Assembly (NCBI RefSeq): GCF_947039875.1
Contig: NZ_CAMRAN010000010.1
Coordinates: 1-64,000 of the forward strand
Length of the DNA stretch: 64,000 bases
Source: an uncultured Photobacterium sp.
Lineage (GTDB): Bacteria > Pseudomonadota > Gammaproteobacteria > Enterobacterales > Vibrionaceae
Direction: 5' to 3'
Shown: piece by piece, positions 17,027-24,673 of the stretch
Position numbering within the stretch: the first letter of the stretch is position 1
Layout of the letters: each line of letters opens with the position of its first letter
Translations under genes and position numbers: made by a program
Notes under the pieces: model-generated
Database searches by the model: none
Told to the model about the DNA's origin: nothing
What the model saw: the letters and a program-made list of their open reading frames with translations, nothing else

Positions 17027-17088
17027 AAAAAGGTTGGGTAGTGATCACTTTCAATAAGAAAGAAATAACAACACACTCAACCTTTTTT
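17027..17088. terminator. Bidirectional terminator
   Basis: A long inverted repeat (aaaaaggttgggt near 17027 and actcaaccttttt near 17075, with one G-T pair) has a loop of about 35 bases. It lies between the convergent transporter and flippase genes. Confidence 0.75.
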
Positions 17089-17122
17089 ATTGGCTCACAT
17101 CAGATGATTTAATCACTCAATA

Positions 17123-18427
17123 TCAATCAACACTAATACCTTGGCGTCGATATTCACGTAAAATCTGCTGCTCTGCCACGGTCGATAAAATAAACATCAT
17201 CACATACCCAAAACCCAGCGCCACAATAATCGCCACCACGTTAGCAGTAAATAACGCTAACAGATAATAACTTACCACCAAAGTAACGATGCCACTTAAT
17301 CGAATCATTAAACTCAATGTAAATTTACCATGAGCTTTGATATACGCTAACTGGTAAGCATTAAGCATCATGAAAATAAAGAAAATAGAGAAATGAAATA
17401 ATACAATCTCTGCGCCTTTATATTGTGTAGGGAAAATAAACCCAACAATATCTTTACCACCAATAAGCATAACCAAGAAAAAGCTCACACTCACAATGAC
17501 AGCTAATCGGTATACCCAACGACGAATAGTACGTATTTGAGCATGCTCACCTTTACGTACACTTTGTGATAATTCAGGTAATACAAATCGATAGATAGGA
17601 AATACGAATAACATTGTCATATAAGTAAATATCGGTCTAACAACCACTTGAAAATCACCTAACTCATCTAAACTAAAATGGGTGATCGTTAGTAGAACCG
17701 CCGCATAAATCATTAAAATACTGGCTCCGGCTTCTAAAGATGCCGTGAAACTTTTGCGGACATAATTACGCATATTCGGATCAAGCTGCACCGTCGTTAA
17801 CGGTTTTGTCGCTATCTGTTTTCTACGTTTCCAATACATGAAATGAGCAACAATCAATGAAGAAACCATTACACTATAAAAAAGAGAAGCTAACGCAGTA
17901 AAGTGTAAAATATAGTAACACCCCACAAAGGTAATAACATTTGATGTCGGTTCAATCCATGTCACTTTATTTGAAACATCGTATAAACGGTACATAGCGA
18001 TTAAATTGGTAAAGTATATTTTCAACCCCATACCAAAAATAACGCCAACCATTTCAAAATAGCCAACATTTATATGTAATTCATGTTTTATATAGGGTAA
18101 AACTAAACCCCATGTAATAAGTACAACGATAATCAAACTGAAGCGGAATATATTGATAATATCATGATCATTGTGTGTCTGACTGTAAGTAACAACCATT
18201 GATGATCGAAAGCCCGTCATTAAAATTAATGATAATGACACAATATCAATAACACTATTAAATAGTGCTAAATCGTCTTTTGCTACCCACTGTGCCAACC
18301 AAACTTTAAACAAAAAACCAATCGAAATACTGGCTAATGTTGCCCAAATACCCGCAACAAATGCTTTTTTTAATCGTGTCAATGTATCAACATCATCAAC
18401 TAAAGGAATGGCCTGCGGCTCTTTCAT
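17123..18427 (-). CDS. Polysaccharide flippase-like (MOP superfamily) membrane protein
   Basis: This 434-residue protein has about 12-14 predicted membrane helices with short loops. The pattern and length fit Wzx/MATE-like flippases of the MOP superfamily, which move lipid-linked sugars across the inner membrane. I see no diagnostic residue pattern. No glycosyltransferase or Wzy genes are adjacent, so it is not part of a local O-antigen cluster. The N-terminal 20 residues are charged and cytoplasmic. The specific substrate is unknown. Confidence 0.72.
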   Translation of the reverse strand: MKEPQAIPLVDDVDTLTRLKKAFVAGIWATLASISIGFLFKVWLAQWVAKDDLALFNSVIDIVSLSLILMTGFRSSMVVTYSQTHNDHDIINIFRFSLIIVVLITWGLVLPYIKHELHINVGYFEMVGVIFGMGLKIYFTNLIAMYRLYDVSNKVTWIEPTSNVITFVGCYYILHFTALASLFYSVMVSSLIVAHFMYWKRRKQIATKPLTTVQLDPNMRNYVRKSFTASLEAGASILMIYAAVLLTITHFSLDELGDFQVVVRPIFTYMTMLFVFPIYRFVLPELSQSVRKGEHAQIRTIRRWVYRLAVIVSVSFFLVMLIGGKDIVGFIFPTQYKGAEIVLFHFSIFFIFMMLNAYQLAYIKAHGKFTLSLMIRLSGIVTLVVSYYLLALFTANVVAIIVALGFGYVMMFILSTVAEQQILREYRRQGISVD

Positions 18428-18517
18428 ACGTAATAACTGTAGAGAAACATATTAATATAATACTGGATTTTTCAAATGAGATCTCAAGCGAATAACAGAT
18501 TTAATAATTAACACTTA

Positions 18518-18552
18518 AAAACCATTATTATTAACTGATTTATAATGGTTTT
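18518..18552 (-). terminator. Terminator-like hairpin at the end of the broken small gene
   Basis: The 11-bp stem aaaaccattat / ataatggtttt is followed by TTTTTAAG on the minus strand. The stop codon of the degenerate frame upstream lies inside the hairpin, so this marks the end of a former or actual minus-strand transcript. Confidence 0.6.
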
Positions 18553-18806
18553 ATTTCACCAAGTAACGCATAAATCATTTCAAATTCAACACAATATCGA
18601 TCTAACTGATGTAATAAGAAATTTAGGTTTTTATTTAACCCATGACTCACACAATAACGGATCGTTTTTTCCGTGCCTTTGATTTTAAATCGAGCAATAA
18701 TTAATCGACATTCTAATTATGGTGTGGTAATAAGAAAAAACCTACGAGGGAAGCCATCTTGAATCCAAAGAATAATATAACGTAATATCTCTCTGCATTC
18801 TAACAT
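18540..18806 (-). pseudogene. Small gene interrupted by an in-frame TAA
   Basis: On the minus strand an ATG at 18806 opens 29 codons (MLECREILRYIILWIQDGFP...) ending in TAA at 18717-18719. The same frame then continues for 58 codons (LECRLIIARFKIKGTEKTIR... to GEIKPL) with protein-like composition but no start codon of its own. A terminator overlaps the true end. The continuous frame on both sides of one stop suggests a recent nonsense mutation, or decay of a longer gene. I do not recognise the family; no ribosome site is obvious at the ATG. Confidence 0.4.
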
Positions 18807-19014
18807 TTTTTATAATATAATTAATAAGTTAAAATGAAATCAAAATTCTTAAAAATATATTATAAGCTCATCTAAATATTAACTTCGATATCTGCATATT
18901 AAAATCACTCATTCAATTCTGGTTACAATTTATTCAATATTAAGTAGGGTGTTCAGATTGCAATCATAACTATGGCTAGGTATAAGTAGTGCTTATTCTA
19001 ACTATGAGAAACTT
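18807..19014. other. AT-rich intergenic stretch without recognisable gene
   Basis: Together with the broken small gene, the spacer between the flippase and the next GNAT gene is almost 590 bases. This part is very AT-rich with scattered stops in all frames. I see no RNA gene or repeat in it; it presumably holds the promoter of the gene at 19015. Confidence 0.5.
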
Positions 19015-19494
19015 ATGAACATAGTCCCCATCCAGGCATCACATTGGCAGCAAATCGAATATATTCAACATTTAGCCTATGGTGATGATTTTTCAGAAAC
19101 TATTGAAGTGTTAAAAAGTAAAGTTACAATCTCACCACAAACGTGCTTTGTATGTATCAATGAACAACAGCATGTCCTTGGGTATCTCATTAGTCACCCA
19201 CATCATAAAGGTTCAACACCTACGTTAAATCAACTAAGTACAGCAATTGAGAGTAATCACCTACACCTACATGATTTAGCAATCATTACCTCGGCTCAAG
19301 GACAAGGATTACCAAAATTATTACTTAGCCATCTATTCACTGTACTTAAAAATTTGGACTATCAGTCTGTTTCATTAGTTTCAGTTCAAAATTCCACAGC
19401 ATTTTGGCAAAAATATAATTTTATTACTGATAACAGCTTAACTACACCTATAAACTATGGTGATAATGCAATATGTATGTCTCGCTATATATAA
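19015..19494 (+). CDS. GNAT-family N-acetyltransferase
   Basis: This 159-residue protein has a GNAT acetyl-CoA loop (AIITSAQGQGLPKLLLSHLF, residues about 91-110, with the Q/R-x-x-G-x-G/A pattern) and the late VSVQNSTAFWQKYNF motif typical of this superfamily. It is encoded alone, converging on a diguanylate cyclase gene. The substrate is unknown. The ribosome site is weak (GAGAA), so translation may be modest. Confidence 0.83.
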   Translation: MNIVPIQASHWQQIEYIQHLAYGDDFSETIEVLKSKVTISPQTCFVCINEQQHVLGYLISHPHHKGSTPTLNQLSTAIESNHLHLHDLAIITSAQGQGLPKLLLSHLFTVLKNLDYQSVSLVSVQNSTAFWQKYNFITDNSLTTPINYGDNAICMSRYI

Positions 19495-19523
19495 ATATAT
19501 TTAATCATTATTATTCGTAAAAT

Positions 19524-20873
19524 TTATATAGCCGTAATTCGGTTACGGCCATTGTTTTTTGAATGATAAACAGCTTTATCTATATTTTTGAGCACTATCT
19601 CAATTTGATCATTTTGTGGTGAAAATGAAGTTAATCCGATAGAAACAGTAAGATGAATAACTTGGCCGTTATATAAAAAAGGATGCTGATTAACAGCGCT
19701 TAAAATTCGATAACAGACATCTTCAGCATGAATGTTACTGGTTTCTTCCATAAATAAAATAAACTCTTCACCACCCCAACGAGCAATAACATCTGTTGTT
19801 CGTATATTATTCAAACAAATATCTGCAAATACCTTTAATATTTCATCACCTGCATCATGCCCATAAGTATCATTGACCCTTTTAAAATGATCAATGTCAA
19901 AAAAAGCAATACTGTGTGTCGCAGTAATATTTGAAAGAAATATTTGTCTCAGTACGTTGTTCATATATCTACGATTATAAATATTAGTTAGCTCATCGGT
20001 AAAAATAGCAAGTTTCAGTATATTATTTGCATCACTAATATGGCTATGCGTCAATAAAAGCTGCCGCTCTCGCTTGTAAATATAAAAGAAAAAAGACAAC
20101 ACCGTTAAATATAATATAATACGAATAATGACATGCTTTTGCTCATTATACTTATCATTTTGCATTGAAAACAACCAGTTACCATTAGGTACTGGTACAT
20201 TAAAAACAGATATTGGTCCCTTTTTCGTATCAATAATATTATCAAATATTGTTAGCATTTCGCCATCAGGATCAAACCCCTGAATTTTATAAGATAAGTT
20301 TTTAAAAGGTAACTTATTACTAAGACCTTCCAGATCACTGATTGCAATAATAAACCCTGTAAACTTTGACTTCTCATTAAAAATAGGCAACCGTAAAATA
20401 AAAGATAAACGATTATTTTGAATGAGCCTTATCGGTCCAATTAAAGTAAGCGATTGATTTTCAATAGATAACAATACCCCTTTATGCCTTTTTTCTAACT
20501 GATTTAAATCATGACCTATTGCAGAATTATTTTCTGAATGGGGATACGCAAGTTGAATGATCCCCTGCGGTGCAAACTGTAACTCAGATACACTACTGTT
20601 CGTCGCCATAACTTCTTTTGCTAATGTATTAAATTGAACAGGATCATAATCTGTTGCTTTAAACAAGAAATTAAATGTTTTCAATGATATAACCATATTA
20701 TTGATTTCATTATTAATAATCTTTGATACATCTTGTTCAAAGACCAAATCGTTTTTCTTATTCAATAGTTCAAATTGTTTTTTTTCATTAAAAAAAAACA
20801 TTTCAACAACGATCAATGTTAACAATAAAGAAATAACTATTGCTAGACTTGATGGGGTAATTTTTAACTTCAT
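19524..20873 (-). CDS. Membrane-bound diguanylate cyclase (CHASE-like sensor plus GGDEF)
   Basis: This 449-residue protein has an N-terminal membrane helix, a periplasmic CHASE-type sensing region (about 35-240), a second helix (about 245-265) and a C-terminal GGDEF domain. The active site reads GGEEF. An RxxD inhibitory site (RTTD) sits five residues before it, so cyclic-di-GMP synthesis with product inhibition is expected. I chose the ATG at 20873; an upstream in-frame ATG would add 15 residues of unlikely sequence. The sensed signal is unknown. The gene is monocistronic. Confidence 0.9.
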   Translation of the reverse strand: MKLKITPSSLAIVISLLLTLIVVEMFFFNEKKQFELLNKKNDLVFEQDVSKIINNEINNMVISLKTFNFLFKATDYDPVQFNTLAKEVMATNSSVSELQFAPQGIIQLAYPHSENNSAIGHDLNQLEKRHKGVLLSIENQSLTLIGPIRLIQNNRLSFILRLPIFNEKSKFTGFIIAISDLEGLSNKLPFKNLSYKIQGFDPDGEMLTIFDNIIDTKKGPISVFNVPVPNGNWLFSMQNDKYNEQKHVIIRIILYLTVLSFFFYIYKRERQLLLTHSHISDANNILKLAIFTDELTNIYNRRYMNNVLRQIFLSNITATHSIAFFDIDHFKRVNDTYGHDAGDEILKVFADICLNNIRTTDVIARWGGEEFILFMEETSNIHAEDVCYRILSAVNQHPFLYNGQVIHLTVSIGLTSFSPQNDQIEIVLKNIDKAVYHSKNNGRNRITAI

Positions 20874-21242
20874 TATTGATACTTCAAGATGCACTAAAAA
20901 ACAAAATGGAATCATCACATAGCTATTTAGCTTATAATTACATTCATATGCTCATATTGAGTATACTAGCTCATATACAAGGTAATGAATATAAAATATT
21001 ACAAAAATACACATTTCGTCACAATTTCCATATTTAATGCTAATAATCTAAGCTTGAAAACCTTCAAAAGCATGAAAATACAACAGAATTTATAAAAGTA
21101 AATAAAATTCACTTATTGATGTTATTTTGAACAATGACTATTAGATATCGTACATTTTATTCATATTTCAGTGCTAATTACATTATTTGTAATATCTCCT
21201 ATTGATCACACAAAGACAAATGTATATTGTCTTTATGTGAAA
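20874..21242. other. Intergenic region with tRNA-Gly promoter
   Basis: No gene is visible. Near the right end TTGATC (21202-21207) and TATATT (21223-21228), 15 bases apart, form a plausible promoter for tRNA-Gly. A 7-bp inverted repeat (aagacaa / ttgtctt, 21213-21233) overlaps it. The remainder is AT-rich and featureless. Confidence 0.45.
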
Positions 21243-21316
21243 GCGGATATCGTATAATGGTATTACCTTAGCTTCCCAAGCTAATGACACGGGTTCGATT
21301 CCCGTTATCCGCTCCA
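21243..21316 (+). tRNA. tRNA-Gly (CCC)
   Basis: A 74-nt cloverleaf begins GCGGATA and ends TATCCGCTCCA, with CCA encoded. The anticodon stem-loop TTAGC-TTCCCAA-GCTAA gives anticodon CCC. The D loop (AATGGTA) and T arm (CGGG-TTCGATT-CCCG) are standard. Confidence 0.96.
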
Positions 21317-21360
21317 ATATCAAATATCAAATATCAAATATCAAATATCAAATATCAAAT
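21317..21360. repeat. Tandem 7-bp repeat abutting the tRNA-Gly 3' end
   Basis: Six perfect copies of atatcaa plus two bases begin immediately after the encoded CCA of tRNA-Gly. The unit is not a multiple of three and lies outside any gene. It is most likely a slippage-prone simple repeat. Confidence 0.92.
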
Positions 21361-21600
21361 AATCTACGTCCTTCATTTTTATAAATACGATTAATTTATC
21401 TTTAGTTACAAAAACAGCAAAATATATAACCTGTCATCAACTTCATCGCCACTTCTTTATAAGGAAAGTGATATTTAATACTACCTTCTTTATATTTAAC
21501 CATAATAATAACTTATTACTGGTTATGTAACATCTCGATATCACATATTTACCACTTATTATTTAGCATTAATGAACATTTAAAATAAAATCACTAAAAC
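21361..21600. other. AT-rich intergenic stretch
   Basis: Nothing recognisable is visible between the tandem repeat and the terminator of the next minus-strand gene. There are no open frames with ribosome sites and no stable hairpins. Confidence 0.5.
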
Positions 21601-21633
21601 AAAAACGATATTAAAAGAATTAATATCGTTTTT
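21601..21633 (-). terminator. Terminator of the 158-aa exported protein gene
   Basis: The 14-bp stem aaaaacgatattaa / ttaatatcgttttt has a very short loop and T-rich flanks on either side. Confidence 0.88.
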
Positions 21634-21681
21634 AATTTTATTCATTATACAACATATTATCTATATACGTTAATGTTTCTA

Positions 21682-22158
21682 TTATGCTTTATTCCACGAT
21701 TGCACAAATCCTTGAGCAGAAATCTTAAAATCTAATTCTGTTTTTTGATTATATATATTGACAAAAACTTTATGAATCTTAACTGTTTCTGTATATTTAA
21801 ACTGCGTAATTAAAAAAGCAAGTCCTTCATTTGTCGTGGGAGTATAAACCCAATAATTTTTACTATCTTCCGTTCTACGACAAATCTTATCCATTTCTAC
21901 TTTTTGGCCATTAATCGTCATTAATACAGTTTTATCTAAACCATTTTTATTACATTGACTCAAAAATCGCTCAAAACCATTATTGTTATACTTTGCCTTA
22001 TAAAGCGAAAAGAACACTCTTTGTTGTCCTCTTTGCTCATCAATCAAAGACGATAAAACATAATGCCCATCAATCCCAGAGGAGTTCCATTCTGATGCAT
22101 TTACATGAACAGGTAATATTGTGGCACAAGTCCAAGCAAGCCAAAAAAATTTACTCAT
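21682..22158 (-). CDS. Exported hypothetical protein, 158 aa
   Basis: This 158-residue protein has a probable signal peptide (MSKFFWLAWTCATILPVHVNA). The mature domain carries two cysteines in its first half (SQCNKNG and DKICRRTE) that could form a disulfide. Alternating hydrophobic residues suggest beta structure. I recognise no family. It is an isolated unit with its own terminator, and its AT content resembles its surroundings. Confidence 0.72.
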   Translation of the reverse strand: MSKFFWLAWTCATILPVHVNASEWNSSGIDGHYVLSSLIDEQRGQQRVFFSLYKAKYNNNGFERFLSQCNKNGLDKTVLMTINGQKVEMDKICRRTEDSKNYWVYTPTTNEGLAFLITQFKYTETVKIHKVFVNIYNQKTELDFKISAQGFVQSWNKA

Positions 22159-22639
22159 ATTATTCCTTTAACATCAATAAAATAAACAATACCAGCACGA
22201 CATTGTTTTATTAAAATTTAAATATTATTGCATCAGTATTTAAAAACATATTAGTATAATAGCGACTAATTAAATAATGAGAATAGTTAATAAAAACGAA
22301 TCAGACATGATCACAAATAAATATTTAACACGATTTAAAACTACATTATTTTTGCGATGAGTATCATTATTACAAACTATGAGTAGTCATATAATAAAGA
22401 ATAATTAGACTCTTTTTTCTTTGTTTAAACAACGAACAAACTAAATATAATACCTTTACCAGATATTATTATTGACGTTCAAATAGAAAATAAAATATCT
22501 CTTTTTGTCGAGTTAACCCTTATTATGTACACAAATGTCATCAAAAATTTATCTATCCATTTTCTTGACTACATTAGTCTCAGTTCGCTTCTAACCCTGT
22601 TAACAAACGACACATGTTTAGAACATAGCTCATACATAC
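22159..22639. other. AT-rich intergenic stretch
   Basis: About 480 bases hold no convincing gene. A 42-codon plus-strand frame from 22525 has no ribosome site and no protein-like features. The region presumably carries the promoter of the 158-aa gene. Confidence 0.5.
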
Positions 22640-22672
22640 AAAAATGCTCATACTAATAACAGTACGAGCATC
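22640..22672 (-). terminator. Terminator of the 99-aa lipoprotein gene
   Basis: A 10-bp stem (gtacgagcat pairing with atgctcatac, one mismatch) is followed on the minus strand by a T run. It lies just downstream of the lipoprotein stop. Confidence 0.75.
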
Positions 22673-22683
22673 TTAATAATCAT

Positions 22684-22983
22684 TTACAGGCCAGTCCACA
22701 TCGCAGCACCTGCGGCCCAAACTTCGACATAGTTTGCATTACATCGAAACTTTAAATAACCGCGATTATTATCTTTTTTATAATTAACATATACCCAACC
22801 ACGGTTATCTTTCGATTTATTATCCACACTGTTATTGGACATTGCGGTAACGACATAATTTGTTTTAACAGCGATCCGTTGTTGGCACATTTCAATATCT
22901 TTAGCTGTCGGTGGTTGACGTGTTTCTGTGGTAATATCACAACCAGCTAATAATAATGCGGTCACAAAAGCGTATTTTTTCAT
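22684..22983 (-). CDS. Small lipoprotein, 99 aa
   Basis: A lipoprotein signal peptide (MKKYAFVTALLLAGC) puts the lipidated cysteine at residue 15. The residue after Cys is Asp, which in enterobacteria favours retention in the inner membrane. The mature part has two further cysteines (near residues 33 and 80) and a WVYVNYKKDNNRGYLKFRC segment that looks like a small beta domain. I do not recognise the family. It precedes the hydrogenase island but shows no link to it. Confidence 0.75.
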   Translation of the reverse strand: MKKYAFVTALLLAGCDITTETRQPPTAKDIEMCQQRIAVKTNYVVTAMSNNSVDNKSKDNRGWVYVNYKKDNNRGYLKFRCNANYVEVWAAGAAMWTGL

Positions 22984-23179
22984 TGGCTACTTACGTTGTT
23001 TATCATCAAGATATCGCTAATGAGAGACACAACGAAGTGTACGCTTAGGCTCTGTTAGCTTGTTTGCGCGGCATTCTATAGATAAATAAAAAAAATGATA
23101 GTAATAATTAGTCTGTTTAGATGATTTTTTGAACATTATCACTAATTAACTTGAATTGGTGCCTATCAATAAAAATATT

Positions 23180-23220
23180 AAAAATGCTGCTTGTCTATAA
23201 AATAGATTTACAGCATTTTA
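23180..23220 (-). terminator. Terminator at the end of the hyp operon
   Basis: The outer 9-bp stem aaaatgctg / cagcatttt and the inner pairing tctat / atag form a strong hairpin with a T tract on the minus strand, 25 bases beyond the hypB stop. Confidence 0.85.
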
Positions 23221-23245
23221 GTACCAAATAAATAGAGCAAAGTAA

Positions 23246-24319
23246 TTACAATTGTTGTCGATTTTCGTTTAACCAATTAAACCAAGCATCCATCCCTTCA
23301 CCTGTTTTGGCTGATAACTTAATAACCTGAATTGTCGGATTTACTTTTCGCGCATTCGCAATACAATCATCAATATTGATATCAACATAAGGCAACAGAT
23401 CGACTTTATTAATGATCATCAGATCAGCTGCAGCAAACATATTTGGATATTTAAGCGGTTTATCCTCGCCTTCCGTCACTGACAAAATCGCAACTTTAGA
23501 GGCTTCACCAAGATCAAAACTTGCAGGGCAAACTAAATTACCGACATTTTCAATGAACAAAAAACCAGGTTCATTAATAGCAAGTTGATGATAAGCATCA
23601 TGAATCATTTGAGCATCAAGGTGACATCCCTTACCAGTATTAACCTGAATAGCCGGAACAGCGGTTGCACGAATACGATCAGCATCGTTGCTGGTTTGTT
23701 GATCACCCTCGATCACAGCACAAGCACACTGATCTTTTAATGTCATTAATGTTTCGGTTAATAAGGTTGTTTTACCTGAGCCTGGACTTGATACTAAATT
23801 TAGTACTAATTGGTGATTTTCAATAAAATGCTCACGATTATGTGCTGCTAACTGATTATTATTACCTAGAATATCCATTTCTAATGTTAATAACTGTCGT
23901 TGTGATACACCAGCAACATGCACTTCAGCTTCACCCTTACCGTAATGTAAATCACCAGAATCTAAACACTCAGGTTGATGATCTGCATGATGATGATCAT
24001 GACTATGGGCGTGGTGATGATCGTGGTCATGCGAATGTATATGACACTTTTCATGCTCATGATGATGCCCATCCACATGTTGCTGCGGCATAACGCCCGC
24101 AGGCAATGTATAATGAACATGATGATGAACATCACCTTGATGATGATAATGGTGATGAATCACAACTGATTGTGGCACTTCTGCTGCTAATTGATCGTTA
24201 TGCTGGTGTGGATGTTCATGGTGGTGATGATCATGGTGTCCATGAGCATATTCGTGAGAATCCTGTTCGTGAGAATGATCTTCAATTCTGCTATCGCCGC
24301 AGCCGCATACGTTACACAT
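23246..24319 (-). CDS. hypB: Hydrogenase nickel-incorporation GTPase HypB, extremely His-rich
   Basis: This 357-residue GTPase delivers nickel to the NiFe hydrogenase large subunit. It starts MCNVCGCGD, the N-terminal high-affinity metal motif also present in E. coli HypB. I chose the ATG at 24319 for that reason; a TTG three codons earlier is possible. Residues about 10-117 contain 40 histidines in runs such as [13 protein letters not shown]. The SIMIBI GTPase domain follows, with Walker [12 protein letters not shown] near residue 178 and [10 protein letters not shown] near residue 307. The stretch makes it about 65 residues longer than the E. coli protein and implies nickel storage. It is last in the hyp unit. 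Confidence 0.96.
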   Translation of the reverse strand: MCNVCGCGDSRIEDHSHEQDSHEYAHGHHDHHHHEHPHQHNDQLAAEVPQSVVIHHHYHHQGDVHHHVHYTLPAGVMPQQHVDGHHHEHEKCHIHSHDHDHHHAHSHDHHHADHQPECLDSGDLHYGKGEAEVHVAGVSQRQLLTLEMDILGNNNQLAAHNREHFIENHQLVLNLVSSPGSGKTTLLTETLMTLKDQCACAVIEGDQQTSNDADRIRATAVPAIQVNTGKGCHLDAQMIHDAYHQLAINEPGFLFIENVGNLVCPASFDLGEASKVAILSVTEGEDKPLKYPNMFAAADLMIINKVDLLPYVDINIDDCIANARKVNPTIQVIKLSAKTGEGMDAWFNWLNENRQQL

Positions 24320-24320
24320 A

Positions 24321-24662
24321 TTATTCAACCTCGATATGTTTAATCATTAATTCTTCTCCAGTTTCAACATTAAGTTGATAACCGTGACAGCGCGGGCAAC
24401 TCACCCCTCGCTCAGGAATTTCTACATGTTGCTGGCAATCTAAACACCATACACGAGCAGCAACAGATTCAATCTTCAATTGGGCGCCTTCCGCAATCGT
24501 GTCACGACAAGCAAATTCAAACCCAGTCGCTAATGCTTGAGGTTCAATACACGACAAAGTACCAATGGTCAGGGTTACACTAACAACGCGCTTAAACCCT
24601 TGTTTCTCTGCTTGTTCAACCACGGTATCAACCGTATTTATACTTAGCGATAATTCATGCAT
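24321..24662 (-). CDS. hypA: Hydrogenase nickel-insertion protein HypA
   Basis: This 113-residue protein begins MHELSL, the invariant nickel-binding start of HypA (His2). Its zinc site is formed by two CxxC pairs, CLDCQQH near residue 73 and CPRCHG near residue 89. HypA works with HypB to load nickel into the hydrogenase precursor, here presumably HyfG. The gene lies 11 bases after hypF, and hypB starts one base after its stop (TAATATG), so the three are one translational unit. Confidence 0.95.
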   Translation of the reverse strand: MHELSLSINTVDTVVEQAEKQGFKRVVSVTLTIGTLSCIEPQALATGFEFACRDTIAEGAQLKIESVAARVWCLDCQQHVEIPERGVSCPRCHGYQLNVETGEELMIKHIEVE

Positions 24663-24673
24663 TTAGGTGGTAC

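Noticed and set aside
21317-21360. CRISPR-like array
   Set aside because: The units are 7 bp and contiguous with no spacers, so this is a simple tandem repeat; no cas genes are present.
21243-21360. Genomic island attachment site at tRNA-Gly
   Set aside because: No integrase gene, no direct repeat of the tRNA 3' end and no mobile genes are found nearby.
22525-22653. 42-codon plus-strand frame (MYTNVIKNLSIHF...)
   Set aside because: It has no ribosome site and no promoter or family features, and its end runs into the terminator of the lipoprotein gene.
24320-24328. TTG start of hypB overlapping hypA
   Set aside because: The ATG at 24319 gives the conserved MCxxCGC N-terminus and fits the TAATATG junction.
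23842-24378. Plus-strand frames rich in Met, His and Asp opposite hypB and hypA
   Set aside because: These are antisense shadows of the His codons in HypB and have no ribosome sites or independent support.
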